Notes: a model not told the origin generated them from the letters alone. A DNA stretch of 64,000 bases from Conus ventricosus (GCA_018398815.1 CM031614.1:47291425-47355424), one strand, 5' to 3'. Numbered from the stretch's first letter, positions 44,241 through 58,960 are shown. Numbers and translations are program-made.

Positions 44241-46887
44241 CCGAATCACTAAGAGATACACAGAATTTGCACAACCAGCAGAACCCTGACTAACGAAATC
44301 CCACGAAGGTTCCGACGTGTGTCACTTCGCACTTAGTAACCACATCGCCTACCTCGAAGGTCCACAAAGAATTTGAACCCACCCAAGCCAATAGTTCCGG
44401 TCGATACTAAATGGATATAAATCCAAGATTCTGTAAGTAGTCACTAGGTTCGAAGGAGAACTATCCCCAATTTCCAAAAAGGAAAATGCACTATCTTAAA
44501 CCAGTGAGTCCTATAGGGTAACACCAGCACGATGGGTTTAACCCACCCTCACCGAGAATGACAACATTCACTGAAAGACACTGAATGACAAATGACGTAC
44601 GGGTTTAATGTCCGTCAAACACGCATGGACACCCTAACAAAACACGAGGAAGTGCTTTTATCCAACGAACCAAGATGGTCCACCAACAATATCTCCTCGA
44701 AGTCCAAGTTCCTACAAGATAGAACCACAAAAATTCAAAGTCCAAGAATGGGAACCGAAACTGAGTAAGCTCACAACGTATCAGCAACTCCCCATCCGCT
44801 AAATCGCAGCTGTATTCCCACGAGAAGGAAATACGAGTAGTAACGTTCCACAAATGTAACTATGACTAAGGGTAGTCAATAACTGTACCAATATTCCCAA
44901 CACAGGGAAGGAGAAATGACAAAGTCCTACGTGCGACTTTTTGACTAAGTGTAGTCAACACCAACAAATCTCCAACCGTAGGATACAGTCTAAGGTATGT
45001 CTCACAAGACAAGAGAGTAGTTTGAACAATAAAGTCAACAATGTATGACTTTATGACTAAGTGTAGTCAATCCACAAAACCGTTCAAACTCAAAGAGAAA
45101 GAATGCTTCCACGGACCAAATTGCAGTCAAGAGCACTGCCACACTAAGCTAGCCCAAACGAACTGAATCGATTAACCCTGGCTAAGCTCAATAGGTAAAG
45201 CAAACTAACCTCTTCTCAAACCAAATGAACACAGAGTATCCAAATTCAATAACTAGCTTAGAGCTGGAGTTATTTCCCCTGAATTCCAAAGAAGGAAATA
45301 CCCAGTTATGTTTTTAACACTTCAAAGCGTTGAGAACAACAATCTTCAAAAAAAACCCTGACCAGAAAAACGTGGTCCAAGCCAACGATTTTCCTTGTAT
45401 GGAAACAATATCCAAACATGAATCAATTCCAACACGATGTGGAATTAATCAATCGACAAAGCACAATCTCATCAATGTGTAACAACGACTGCCCTTGTGC
45501 ACCGGCGTGCCAAGAACCCCAAACAAAAATTTCCACACCTGGGTAACAAACCTATGTCCGGATCAAATGTTAATCTCTCAAAATAAAACTTCAAAGACTT
45601 TTACCCAGCAAAAGGCCAAAGAAATCACAAACCTATACAACTGGAATTTATAACTCAACGCGTTACTCCAACCAGCAACCAACTTACCAAAGAGAAAAGC
45701 AACAAGACATCAACAAACACGCATAAGGCAGGGACGGACAATAGAACTTACACGACCCGTACCGCAAGGCCAAACAACTAACCTAAATTCCACCGGCAAC
45801 TGACGTAAACACTGAAGTTACACGTGCACCAAACACGGTCACTGGGGCACCAAGACAGAACTGACTCGATCAAAACAGTGGCCCGATGAACGCGCCCCAA
45901 ATTCCCGTGCAACACGATCTAGTCCACAGAAGGAAACACGTGCTAAACCCACTGCTCTGTCACTGAATGGGAGATGGATGAAAAGGGAGGAGGCACCAGA
46001 AAAAGGCACAAGTGGCTCTTTGGAAAGACACTTATGTGTATCCACAAACGCTACACTCCCACTCTCAACACACGACTGACAAATTTATTATTCCAATCAA
46101 CACAGTCACACAAATTAGTGTTGAACAATTAAGAAAGCCCTAACATCAGCAGCTAGATAGAAAAGCAAATAGACTGCTTGTATGTGCGCTAGACAGAAGA
46201 GGAAAGCCTATCACTTAGGCTAATCCCCTTAGACTAAACAACACAGATCCTACAACCTAGTGTGTTAATAAACAAAATAACACACCAAGAATAGTCTTTC
46301 CTTGTTTCGTAAACTGAAATAGATAAGCTTACGCAAGACCGAGTTTCGCGCAAACAAGGTAATCGGAACGAAGTGTCAAAGTTTGCCTTGTAAACAAAGT
46401 CACCAAATGCTTGGCAAGCCTGCCTACACTTACCTTCTAAACACAGTCGGGCGTCTGGGTACAGGGAAACGCAGATCAAAATCCTAAATCAGTACAAGCA
46501 CTGATATCGATGACTCTGCACAAGCAAGACCTATTAATCTAGAGTTCACAACCCCCCTCTTTCTCCACCCAAGTACCTATCTATCTAAAATAATGAGAAA
46601 AGGAGAACGGAAATTCTAGAAACAATAGCCGGCGGTACTACACAAAACAAGACAAACGCGGAGACAACGCGGAACGGAAGCGCCGAAGGTCCGACCACGG
46701 AGCACCGGAACTCACCTGCCGACAGCACCCCCAAAACCGGTCCGCTCCAATGGGTTCCCTACTAACTCTAGAACCCACCCAACCAACCACCCCTCAAATA
46801 CACCTAAGAGAGATAGACAGATCGCTCAAGGGTCGGGCGGTAGTGAGTTCAGAGTGTCGCTTTTATACTACCACATACACATTCCTG
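44241..46887 (-). other. Long untranslated leader of the Gmr1-like element
   Basis: About 2.65 kb between the primer site and gag with no convincing coding frame. It contains three copies of the palindrome TGACTA-N4-TAGTCA (44863-44878, 44942-44957, 45054-45069) and is A-rich on the plus strand. Confidence 0.6.
44863..45069. repeat. Three spaced palindromes in the element leader
   Basis: TGACTAAGGGTAGTCA, TGACTAAGTGTAGTCA and TGACTAAGTGTAGTCA at 44863, 44942 and 45054. Each is a 6-base inverted repeat around four bases, able to form a short hairpin or bind a dimeric factor. The function is unknown. Confidence 0.75.
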
Positions 46888-46909
46888 TACCCCGCATCTC
46901 CACCATAAT
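46888..46909 (-). other. Primer binding site
   Basis: Just inside the 5' LTR the minus strand reads ATTA then TGGTGGAGATGCGGGGT. The complement ends ..CCCCGCATCTCCACCA, the form of a tRNA 3' end with CCA. The tRNA species was not identified. Confidence 0.75.
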
Positions 46910-49205
46910 TGTCACGTGCGAGTACACCTGACAGGGGGGTTCTTAAACAGGTAATGTGCAGTGGCAGAAACGGAGCGATCACTCAATCCCTCACACCACC
47001 AGAACCACAAGAGAAAGAGGTTTCAACAATATTTTACTTCACATTACAACCATTCACTCACACTAGCACTCCAGATGGGGTATGGGTCATAACAAAGAAG
47101 AGGAAAAACAGCCGAGAGAGGAAAAGAAAGAAAGAAAAAAAAAAAACAATGGGGCATAGAAGAGAAAAAAGCGCTATTCAGAACTAACTGACCTAGGGGA
47201 CAAAGTAAATTAAATAGACCACAAAAAAAACCCGCCAATATCCTGGATCCGCTACCGTCCCAACCTAACCCACTAAACCACTACAAAGACATTAACATAT
47301 CAGAAGAAAGACAGTACTAGAAACAATAATACATCAAACAGGACCTAGTCAGGGTTAAACAAAACAATAAGAGAAAAAAAAACGAATCAGTCACCGGCTT
47401 CAGGCCCACACACCCACACGCCAAACCCACACCCACACCACACACGACTAAAGACTTAACTTCTTATCCTGTGCCCGCGGAGGTTCACCGTGGGAGGTGG
47501 ATCCTCAGAAGGGCGAAGCCCGCAGTGGGCTGGTCTTCTAGTCCGAGGCGAAGATGTCTCAGTGAAGGGTGAGGCACACCTTCAACAGTCCTCCGTGCAG
47601 GCAGGGGATGGTCTTCCAGTTCGAGGTGAAGGTGTCCCAGTGAAGTGTGAGGCACACCTTCAACGGTCCTCAGTGCAGCGACTGGTGCCTGGATACCGGA
47701 TGGCGTCTGCCAGGTCCCGGGATGCTGGTCCTTCAGCCAGTCCAAGACCGGAGCTGCCGGAAACAAATGGCAATTTTTTCCCGCCCTACGGCGGAGATCA
47801 GTCTCCAGAAGAGAAGTCATCTTTTTATCGTCTTTGTCAGTGTGTGGTAAATAGTGGGTTCGGCAGTGCGTCAGCGTGAAGGGTCACAGTGCCGTAAAAA
47901 GGTCAACAATGTCTTCAAACACTTTAAAAGGGTAAAGAAACTATAATAATTTCTTTCACTTTTTCCTTTGCTTTTAAAACCCGTACTCATGGCATTCCCG
48001 TACTAAGGATAACTTCCTTAGTCAAAATCTCAATAAATAAAACCAACTAAAATCCATCCATACGTCTGTCACAAAACATATAGGACAAGGACACAAGAAC
48101 GGAACCACACGCGGGGCGATACGGCCGGAATTCCACACTCCGTGGTCTAAGTGTGAGCCGTTCGAACGCTCATGCATTCCACGATCCGTCTCGTACCTAC
48201 GAAACAACAAGGAAAACAAAACTAACACTTACGATATCCTTCCGGCCCACATCCCATATTAAGCAATACAAGCATTGACTCGACCTGCATACTCCCGGAA
48301 ACAACAAATACAGCTTCTATTGACTAAAATGGTAGTTAGAGACTTTCAACTTAGTCCAAAGTAGCCGAATACCTAGCCACAAAAGGGCCGAAACGCAATT
48401 AAAGAAAATGCGTTCCTACAATTCCACCACATAATGCATATCTCGATACCACTTCCAAACAGGCCCCGCCCTCTTTGGAGCAGTTACACACAAAAAAGGT
48501 GTGTCCAGCCCAAAAGCATGTTAAGGCAGAAGAAAAAACCGCAATCACTGAGAGGTCAGAAAACCAAAATAACCAAGACACTGTCTAAGACAGACCATAT
48601 AGTTACCAAAATGGCGGGTGGGCGAGGTAAGAGAACGGTCCGCTCCCCAATCCGATGAAGGATGGCAGCCGAAAACCGTGACGGTCCCCAATGAAGTGGA
48701 CTCCAGGTCAGGGATGACCTAAGGTGCTTCCTCCAGCTGGTCGGGATAGGGATCCCAGAGGTGGCAAGTGGAACTCTTTCCTTCCCACCGAAGGGTGAAA
48801 GACTTTCCACGCAACCCACGTCGAAGTGGATCCAAACAGGAAGGCTCCAGCTGGGCAGAGATAGAGATCTCTCCCACTCCAAAGTTCGTAAGCGAGTGCC
48901 ACACCACTCGCCTAAACAAGATGGCAACCAGTAACAAAACAGCTCAGCTGTGTCACCTGACAGCTGATGAACCACGTGGAAAACGATAAAATAGAAAAAG
49001 AAAGCCTTAAAAGAAAAAAATGAAGATAAGTATTGGAGGATGGGAGCAAAATTTCACGGACGTAGCTCACCCGGGATGACACAAATAACACATGGGTCAA
49101 CACCCGGCCAATGTAGTGAGGATGTCGCTGGCCACACTCCCCTTTATATCAGGTTTGGGAAGAAATGAATTGTCTTCCAAACCAAAAGTATTTACGTCCG
49201 TGACA
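46910..49205 (-). repeat. 5' LTR of the Gmr1-like element (2,296 bases)
   Basis: The same ends and content as 37064-39361, including the two-copy 78-base tandem near 47530-47690. On the minus strand GATATAAAGGGG lies about 60 bases from the LTR start, a possible TATA box that would give a very short U3. Confidence 0.92.
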
Positions 49206-49264
49206 CACACACACGCACGCATGCCCCACCACACATACCGCCCGCGCACACACACACACACACA

Positions 49265-49331
<67 letters not shown>
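49206..49331. repeat. CA microsatellite flanking the element
   Basis: (CA)n with CG-containing interruptions, continuing the target microsatellite seen at 36921-37063 on the other side of the element. Confidence 0.9.
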
Positions 49332-51400
<2,069 letters not shown>

Positions 51401-51411
51401 TAAAGTTGTTT

Positions 51412-51621
51412 TTAAAAAAATTCCGCGGGACAGAACAGCCAGTGGAGATTTTCCAGATACTGGGAACGGAGCATTCCTTTTGAGATCAGTTGAAGATTTG
51501 GCAAAACATTACAGAGTTCAAACGCACACATCTTCAGCAGTCTCCCGCTCACATTGCATGGGCCTGCTGCTTTTCTGATGTTTAATTTAAAAAAGCATAA
51601 ACTTAACAACCTTCTCGTCAA
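51412..51621 (-). pseudogene. LINE reverse transcriptase fragment
   Basis: The minus-strand frame has LNIRKAAGPCNVSGRLLKMC followed by AFELCNVLPNLQLI. It resembles the early RT motif KAAGPDxVxGRxLKxCA...L found in CR1/Jockey-type LINEs, with the conserved Asp after GP changed to Cys. No adjoining RT motifs are found, so it is a short decayed piece. Confidence 0.55.
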
Positions 51622-52588
51622 TGTGAAAGCCTTGTTTATGGTTTTCGTTCTTTCGTGTAGCTGAGGTGTTATCCTATCAAATCACCCCTTTCAAACTGAA
51701 AGCAAAAATTGTTCATTTAATTAATTATCTGTCCATAAACGTTAATCAAACAAGCGTCCATTTTCTGTTGTGTTTTTTCCAATAAGAGTTTTTTTCCCCA
51801 CCCATACCGTTCATTTTTATGTCTGAAATGTCTACTCTGCTTCATGTTTAAAATCTCTACACCCCTAACGTAATTCTTCTCTAACGTTTCTTTGAATTTG
51901 CTCTCTGCCCTTCCATTTCTTGCTGAAAGTTTACTTTCTTTTCATTTAAAATTGGTTTGAGAGACTTAGTTATCAATGGTTTGTTGTGGTAAAGAGTTTA
52001 ACTAGAGGAAATGATCATGTCCTCACAGAAGTGAAAAAAAAAAAAGCAAAACAAACAAAACAATCACAACATCAGCTGCTTCATGACATTCTGACATGAG
52101 TCCGTGAACACAGCCCAGTCAGTACAATCGAAACATCCCCTCGGCTCACCTCACTCTGAGTCGTCCATACTTTGACACACTTTCTGAAAGATGAAAAGCA
52201 ATAGGCCTAGTCCGAAAATAATTTGGGAAAAGTCTTGAAATTATTCGAAAAGCCTGGAGAAAACCACAACATGATTCAGCCACATGGAAAACAAATATTG
52301 CTGTGAAATAAAATAAATCTAGAAACCATTTATAAAAATTTGGAACATCCGAACACGGATGACCACATCACAGCTTCAGATTAGTCACCTGAAAGATAAA
52401 CCAAAGACTTTTCTTCTTCCTTCACTCTGTGGGAGTCACTGGTGCACCACGCTAAAGACTATTTCACCAGGTTTCTCCAGTTCTTTCAGATGTGTACCAA
52501 GGCTCGTGTTTCTGTATATGGTTTCCATGTTCATTCTACAATGTTGTCAGTCCATCTTTTTTTCTGTCTTTAACTCCGTCTCCTTATT
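51622..52588. other. No gene seen
   Basis: AT-rich sequence with short poly-A runs. No supported coding, RNA or repeat feature recognised. Confidence 0.5.
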
Positions 52589-53074
52589 TCAAATAGTTCC
52601 CTGGAGGACTATTTTGGCAAAGTCATCTGGTCTCGTCATATGACCATGCCAATATAGTCGAAAGCTACGAGTGAGTAGTGCATTTTTCTTTTCTTGGGAG
52701 ACTAGGTATAACTTCAGGTAGCAACAATATCGTTTTCTTTCGTTAACTGATGCCAGTGGATCTCGTACGGCCCTATGTGCTGCTTGATGAGTTGACACAC
52801 TTAGTCACTGGTATATTTCAAACAGTGTATCTTGTGTTTAAAGTTTTTGAGGCAAGACCTGATTTCCATGACTTGGATTCTTCGGTTCCAGGTCCGTTGT
52901 GACGGTTCTTGTCTGCAGACATATAGGAAGATGAAAAATGCCAGTGCATGTAGGAATCTGATCTTGTGTTTCATGGAGGTGTTTCTGTCTTCCAGTGACA
53001 TGTTTTAGACTGGACAACGCTGGTGTGATTGTGTCCAGGACGGGGGAAATCGTGATGGTATTGCTTAAGTGCAC
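52589..53074 (-). pseudogene. Decayed RTE-type LINE C-terminal region
   Basis: Minus-strand frames carry NTSMKHKIRFLHALAFFIFL, then QVMEIRSCLK, then RLYWHGHMTRPDDFAKIVLQ and GTI. These line up with ITMKHKIRLVRTLVLSIFLY, ETMEMRCYRK and RWYGHTTRSSGLSKIILQGT in the better-preserved copy at 60307-60990. Same family, opposite strand, more diverged. Confidence 0.75.
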
Positions 53075-53239
53075 TAAGTTGATGTATCAATAGTCAGGCT
53101 TAACACACCAAGGTTATTCTGCACTGTTGTTGTTGTTGTCGTACCCTGGCTAAAAGACTCCAGGGATTCATCCAAACAGCCGAAGCATTTGAACACTATG
53201 TACAAATGCATCAGCTGTGGATGAGAACATTGCGTGTGT

Positions 53240-53400
53240 GACCGTTTTTTTATTACCCGCCAAATGGGCAGCCACACTCCGACTTCGGGGATTTTGGAGA
53301 CTGATAATGTTATGCTAGGAGCTTGTCACAACTGAAGACAATCCCCGCATAACTATATGCAGAGCATAACAACATTTTGATGTAGCCTTGGTGTTCTAGC
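53240..53400 (-). repeat. SINE tail fragment, antisense
   Basis: TTTATTACCCGCC..ATGGGCAGCCACACTCC..TCGGGGATTT corresponds to TTTATCCCGCC..GGCAGCCATACTCC..TCGGGGAAGG at 34920-34965 in the SINE on the same strand. The tRNA-like head is absent. Confidence 0.5.
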
Positions 53401-53510
53401 TTATGTCAATTGGCCTGACACAGCCTTAAGCCAAGGCGAATTTCTGCACTCATACACGCATATGCACACTCATGCGCGCACCAAACATTCACCTCTCTCT
53501 GGGAATGGGA

Positions 53511-54343
53511 TGTCACGCATTCGTTTCTCTCCTAACACGACTGAGAACAAGAAATACAATTTCTATGCTACTTATAATTAATCATGAACAATCAAATCAC
53601 ACACAATGAAATATCAAAACATAAAAGATAATACTTCCTAATCCCGGGTTATAATAAAATGACATTCTTACCTGGCCAGGTTTTCACACACACAACCACG
53701 CTTTCACACCACACCACAGTTCTTGAAAAAAGTCCTTCACGTCTCTTCGCACTGCTTGATGGTGATGCCCTTAGTTGACTGGCTCCAGCTTCAGGACTGG
53801 GTCTTCGTGGTCGTCTCTGGATCTCGACGTCGAACTCTTCTTCTTCGTCTTCTTCACCACACCTCGGGTTCAAATTCAGTTTGTCTGTCTTCACCCACCT
53901 CTGGGCTTCAAACTTAGTTTCCTTCTCTTCCAGCTTGTCTTTAACTCTAAGACCTTGCTGTCTCTTCTATCTCCCAGACCACGTTTCTCTCGACCCCTTT
54001 CTCTGTCCTGCTCACTCCTCTCCTCTCCTCTCTCTCTCTCCTCTGCCTTCTCTCACCTCTCCTGGTGTTGTTCTCCTCTCACGTTGTTCTCCTCAGTTTA
54101 TATAGGGAGGGGAAACAAAGGATTCCCTTTCGGGCTATGCCTTTGTTCACGCTGCTTCTCAAACCCCTAGTTCACAAGTACCCTGAATTCTCCATTCGCT
54201 ACATTCTCCCACACATCAGCATTTACACACACCCCTACCTAATTGATTAGCAAACACACACTTAGCCCCAGATGGACATCGAAAATTCCCACCGACTTTG
54301 GTGGTTACTTAACACAGTAATTATCTTAAGGAGGGCTACTACA
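53511..54343 (-). repeat. Possible LTR with TATA box and splice donor
   Basis: On the minus strand the segment begins TGTAGTAGCCCTCC and ends GAATGCGTGACA. A TATATAAA box lies near 54095-54102, followed by an AG-rich stretch of about 400 bases and a strong donor CTGGCCAG|GTAAGAATG near 53672. The body frame 53894-53649 is rich in Asp/Glu. A minus-strand frame (54533-54339) ends just before it. TG..CA ends plus a promoter-like core suggest a solo or 3' LTR of another retrotransposon, but I found no matching target duplication and no second copy. A host promoter with a first exon is the alternative. Confidence 0.35.
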
Positions 54344-55500
54344 ACCTCCACACGCATTCAGACCAGCCTGACAATAGAACCAACACAGTGACCCACGGCA
54401 ACACCATCCGAACGACTCCAAGACCCCTGCTCTTCACTGACTGTTTACAAAAGAACCTCAGCTGACGCGAGCATTTAGCGCTCACTTGGAGCGCCGAGGT
54501 CGTAGTGGTTACATCCCTTCCCCCTTTCGCCACCGGGCAGGTCCGAACTCTCTCCTAGGTGTTGTTTGTCATCTGACCACTTCGGCCTTCTTTCACACAG
54601 TTCGGCCGGTGCGAATGGGTAAGGTACCCTGGTTAATTGGTCTATTACCTATTTGTATAACTACGTACAACGTCCCTTTGCCTCCAAGCGTCTAATGCCT
54701 TTTGTGAGAGGTTTCACGCTCCTTGACAGATTGCCACTCTTGAGTTTTTGATCCTCGTTGCTAACGATGGATCCCAGACAGGTAAACTGTTGAACAGTTT
54801 GTAACTATCTGACCAAGGGCAGTTCCATCAGTATTGCTGGTGGTGCTGAGGCTGGCAATCAACTTGACCTTCACGTCGCTGATTTCCATGACCCTTGTTT
54901 ATGTTTCATCCAGTCTTTCAACAAGCTTGGCGAGTTCTTGTACACTGCCTTCCAGTTGATTAACTTATGAATAACTATGGTCTACGTGAATCCCATTGGC
55001 TCCATAATCCTTCCGGTCCTCACAGAGTGTCTGTAGATGAGGATGTAAGCAAGCAAAGAAAGGCATAGTTATCTTTTAACCCAAGCCAGTGGGCAGAACA
55101 AAAGTATAAGTCTTTGTTCTAAGGAAAAAAATCCTAGAGTATTGCTTTGTATGTGTAACAATAACCATGGTTTCGTATATTATTATAAGACTATTCCTTT
55201 AACGTTGAATTTGCTTTACTTCCTTGTGTATATCATTCAACGAACATAGTAAAGTTTGTCATAGAGATGTCTGTTTTAGAAGACTTGATATGTGTTTATT
55301 TTGTTCTGACTCCTCAGGTCATAATTATAAAAGAAAAAGGCCAGTATTGAATTACACGAAAAGCAATGTCCTCTTTCTAACCTGCTCAACGCCCCAAAAA
55401 ACGTCTTGAACGAAGTCGATTGTTTTCTTTCAAAGGACACTGAATGTTGTTGATACATTCGATTTGAGACCCCTTACAATCCCCCTCCCTCCGCCCCACC
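54344..55500. other. No gene seen
   Basis: Mixed sequence up to the third gap. No supportable coding frame; the piece next to 54343 may be the end of a retrotransposon interior (see 53511-54343). Confidence 0.4.
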
Positions 55501-56500
55501 NNNNNNNNNNNNNNNNNNNNNNNNNNNNNNNNNNNNNNNNNNNNNNNNNNNNNNNNNNNNNNNNNNNNNNNNNNNNNNNNNNNNNNNNNNNNNNNNNNNN
55601 NNNNNNNNNNNNNNNNNNNNNNNNNNNNNNNNNNNNNNNNNNNNNNNNNNNNNNNNNNNNNNNNNNNNNNNNNNNNNNNNNNNNNNNNNNNNNNNNNNNN
55701 NNNNNNNNNNNNNNNNNNNNNNNNNNNNNNNNNNNNNNNNNNNNNNNNNNNNNNNNNNNNNNNNNNNNNNNNNNNNNNNNNNNNNNNNNNNNNNNNNNNN
55801 NNNNNNNNNNNNNNNNNNNNNNNNNNNNNNNNNNNNNNNNNNNNNNNNNNNNNNNNNNNNNNNNNNNNNNNNNNNNNNNNNNNNNNNNNNNNNNNNNNNN
55901 NNNNNNNNNNNNNNNNNNNNNNNNNNNNNNNNNNNNNNNNNNNNNNNNNNNNNNNNNNNNNNNNNNNNNNNNNNNNNNNNNNNNNNNNNNNNNNNNNNNN
56001 NNNNNNNNNNNNNNNNNNNNNNNNNNNNNNNNNNNNNNNNNNNNNNNNNNNNNNNNNNNNNNNNNNNNNNNNNNNNNNNNNNNNNNNNNNNNNNNNNNNN
56101 NNNNNNNNNNNNNNNNNNNNNNNNNNNNNNNNNNNNNNNNNNNNNNNNNNNNNNNNNNNNNNNNNNNNNNNNNNNNNNNNNNNNNNNNNNNNNNNNNNNN
56201 NNNNNNNNNNNNNNNNNNNNNNNNNNNNNNNNNNNNNNNNNNNNNNNNNNNNNNNNNNNNNNNNNNNNNNNNNNNNNNNNNNNNNNNNNNNNNNNNNNNN
56301 NNNNNNNNNNNNNNNNNNNNNNNNNNNNNNNNNNNNNNNNNNNNNNNNNNNNNNNNNNNNNNNNNNNNNNNNNNNNNNNNNNNNNNNNNNNNNNNNNNNN
56401 NNNNNNNNNNNNNNNNNNNNNNNNNNNNNNNNNNNNNNNNNNNNNNNNNNNNNNNNNNNNNNNNNNNNNNNNNNNNNNNNNNNNNNNNNNNNNNNNNNNN
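55501..56500. other. Assembly gap, 1,000 N
   Basis: Exactly 1,000 N. The two edges share no recognisable sequence, so no overlap is evident here. Confidence 0.99.
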
Positions 56501-57928
56501 CTTTCTATCAGCTTGCTGCAGTTGTGTACGGGTTGGCTCTCTGTTTGCCACAGTTTTTGACTTGTATGATGCTGGATGGCGTTAGGAGCCTGTTCGTTGT
56601 TACGCCACTGAGAGTGTCAAAGTATCAGGTTCGAAGCACATGCACATGGTTGTTCACGTAAACACAGGGCAAAGGCCGACCAAACTGAACAGTGGACAAG
56701 AAGCAGCCCACACACATAGTTACACAGACTTAAACTTAATGCTGTCATAACAACATTTACTGATGACGTAAAATCATTTGTGTGAGAAACTATCAAATAG
56801 GCATATACTTCTCAAATGTAAGCAGTTGAAGCATTTTCTTTCTTTTTTTGTTTTGTTGTTTGTTTGTTTGTTTTTTGCCTGCTTTCTGTGAATCTTCACT
56901 GGTCGAAATATCGAATAATTCTTCGCTAATATGTGACAATGGATTTGCATGAACTCAGAGCCCGATTTTATTGTACCTGTAATGAGGTGTGGTTGATTGT
57001 ATCTTTATATTTGATGTTACTTGGATTTTTTAAACTGTTGATGTGTTAAATTTTTTCTTTTAAAAAAATCTTATTTCTAATTTTGGCCTTTCCTTTTGTA
57101 TAAGATCACATAACGAGAACAAACATTAGATGGAAGTACACATAGTTACGGGGGAGAGCTGCCCAACCAGTTGAAGAAGTTTCACTGCTCGCGGTAACTG
57201 TCCTGCCCGGAAGTGGCAAGTGACTTGCACGGCAAACGGGGCTCCGACAAAGAAGAATAGTGGGAGAGCGAGGTGATATACTGATCCTATCCTCGCAGCT
57301 CTCGGGTCTCACTTATCAGCTCGTTTCAGTTATTCATATGCACCGCCCGGTTGCACAATCTCTCCTGTGACGGCGAACCCATTGCAAGGACTTCAGCCGT
57401 GACGTCCTGCGGAGTTTTGGGTGGGGTAACTCTCGGTTATCACTGACGCCCTCTTTGTTATCAAACACGAGTTCTTGCCCTTTGAAGACCTGCACGCGCG
57501 CTTGACGCAACAGGTGTATGCCGCGAGCTCGGCGTTTGGATCGCAAGGACGTTTACAACACTGCCCAACATATATATTAACATCTATAAATAAAAGAGGC
57601 AGAGATGTGAAAAAAAGTTTACATGATCTAGTATCTAATTTAACCTCTTTCCGGTTAAAATCCACTTGATTTTCAATACAAACATGATGATGTTTGCTGA
57701 AAGGCCCAAAGGTCAAATAGGAAATCTTTTCGAATCATGTTCAGCTATCGTTTTGGTCCCCATAAACCAAAACCAGTCACGTTATCTGACTGACACGCAG
57801 AACCCGTGGCAATAATAACTCTTTGCGATCTGTCCTTAAACTGCATAGTAAATGAACATCACTAGATAACAGCGTGTCAGATGTTTGGTGGGTTTCAGTA
57901 CAGTGTCAGAAATGTATGCTGTCTTCCC

Positions 57929-57978
<50 letters not shown>

Positions 57979-58064
57979 CCAGGTGTGTCTCTTCTCGTAT
58001 ACACAAGAAGCCGCTTGCAGATAACCTCCTAGGGTATTTGTAATAAAGTTAGGAATATAAACAA

Positions 58065-58117
<53 letters not shown>

Positions 58118-58960
58118 AGGCTCTACATTTTCAAGTTGTTTCCATGAAAACGGCATGTTCATATGGACTCGAAGAGCCGTTCAAATTGAGAACAATGTTC
58201 TTAACATTCGCCAAAAATAAACCAAACCAAACAGAAACAAACACAAACGCAATCGAAAACGCCAACTCAGCGGTTCACACAAACAGAGAACAACCAACGT
58301 CATCATCTGTACACATCTCCTCTACCCTCCTTCTCCCTCTCCTCTGATCCCGCCCCCCCCCCACCCCACCCCCTTCCCCACCATCCTCCCTGCTTCTCTC
58401 CTAGTTCCATCCATTTAAAAGCTCACCCTGACTCACATGTGCTCGAAAAAAAAAAGTTCACATGACACCACTAAACCTATGCTCCCAAGAAAGAATTGCA
58501 GAATTGAATAAATGAAATGAAAATAATAAACAAATCACGTAAAGATTGATAAACAGATACAACAGAACACGTATGCAGAAAAAATGGTCTTTGTGGGGAT
58601 ATTAAGGAATCTCTATAGAATGTATTCCGACTTGAGAATATCTTAGTCATGTAATGTCCTGTCACTCATGACTGTCTCGACCTGCGCACCATTTCACACC
58701 GAGCATTTGGTAATTTTCTCTCTCTGATTGAACCGTTAAACCGACTGAAGAAGCCAAACTGCTTTAGGCGTGCTCACCAGCGCCATCTGTCCCATGTAAA
58801 CAGTGAGGTCACTTTCGATGAACGCGAGTTCTAACGTAGATTATCTCCCATGCAGAGTTCAGAACATCGTCTATTTATCAGTAGCCATCTTTGCTGGTTT
58901 TTTTTTTTTTTTGTCTGTTACTTTGTTTGTTTGTAGTTCAGGATAGAAATCGTGTCCATT
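56501..58960. other. No gene seen; CG-richer block and microsatellites
   Basis: A block at about 57140-57560 is richer in CG dinucleotides than its surroundings and could be a promoter or first exon, but no motif or splice evidence fixes it. There is a (GT)n tract at 57931-57976 and a (GA)n tract at 58067-58116. Otherwise unrecognised. Confidence 0.45.

Larger units (their letters stand above)
37064..49205 (-). mobile_element. Gmr1-like Ty3/Gypsy LTR retrotransposon, 12.1 kb
   Basis: A complete but frameshifted LTR element on the minus strand. Two 2.3 kb LTRs (46910-49205 as 5' LTR, 37064-39361 as 3' LTR) both start TGTCACG and end CGTGACA. CACAC flanks both sides (37059-37063, 49206-49210), compatible with a 5-base target duplication in a (CA)n tract. 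A tRNA-type primer site and a polypurine tract lie at the expected inner borders. The coding order from 44.2 kb down to 39.5 kb is gag, zinc knuckle, protease, integrase, reverse transcriptase, RNase H. Integrase before reverse transcriptase is copia-like, yet the RT and RNase H sequences are gypsy-like; this combination is known from Gmr1-type elements. The LTRs are very similar, suggesting a recent insertion. Confidence 0.9.
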
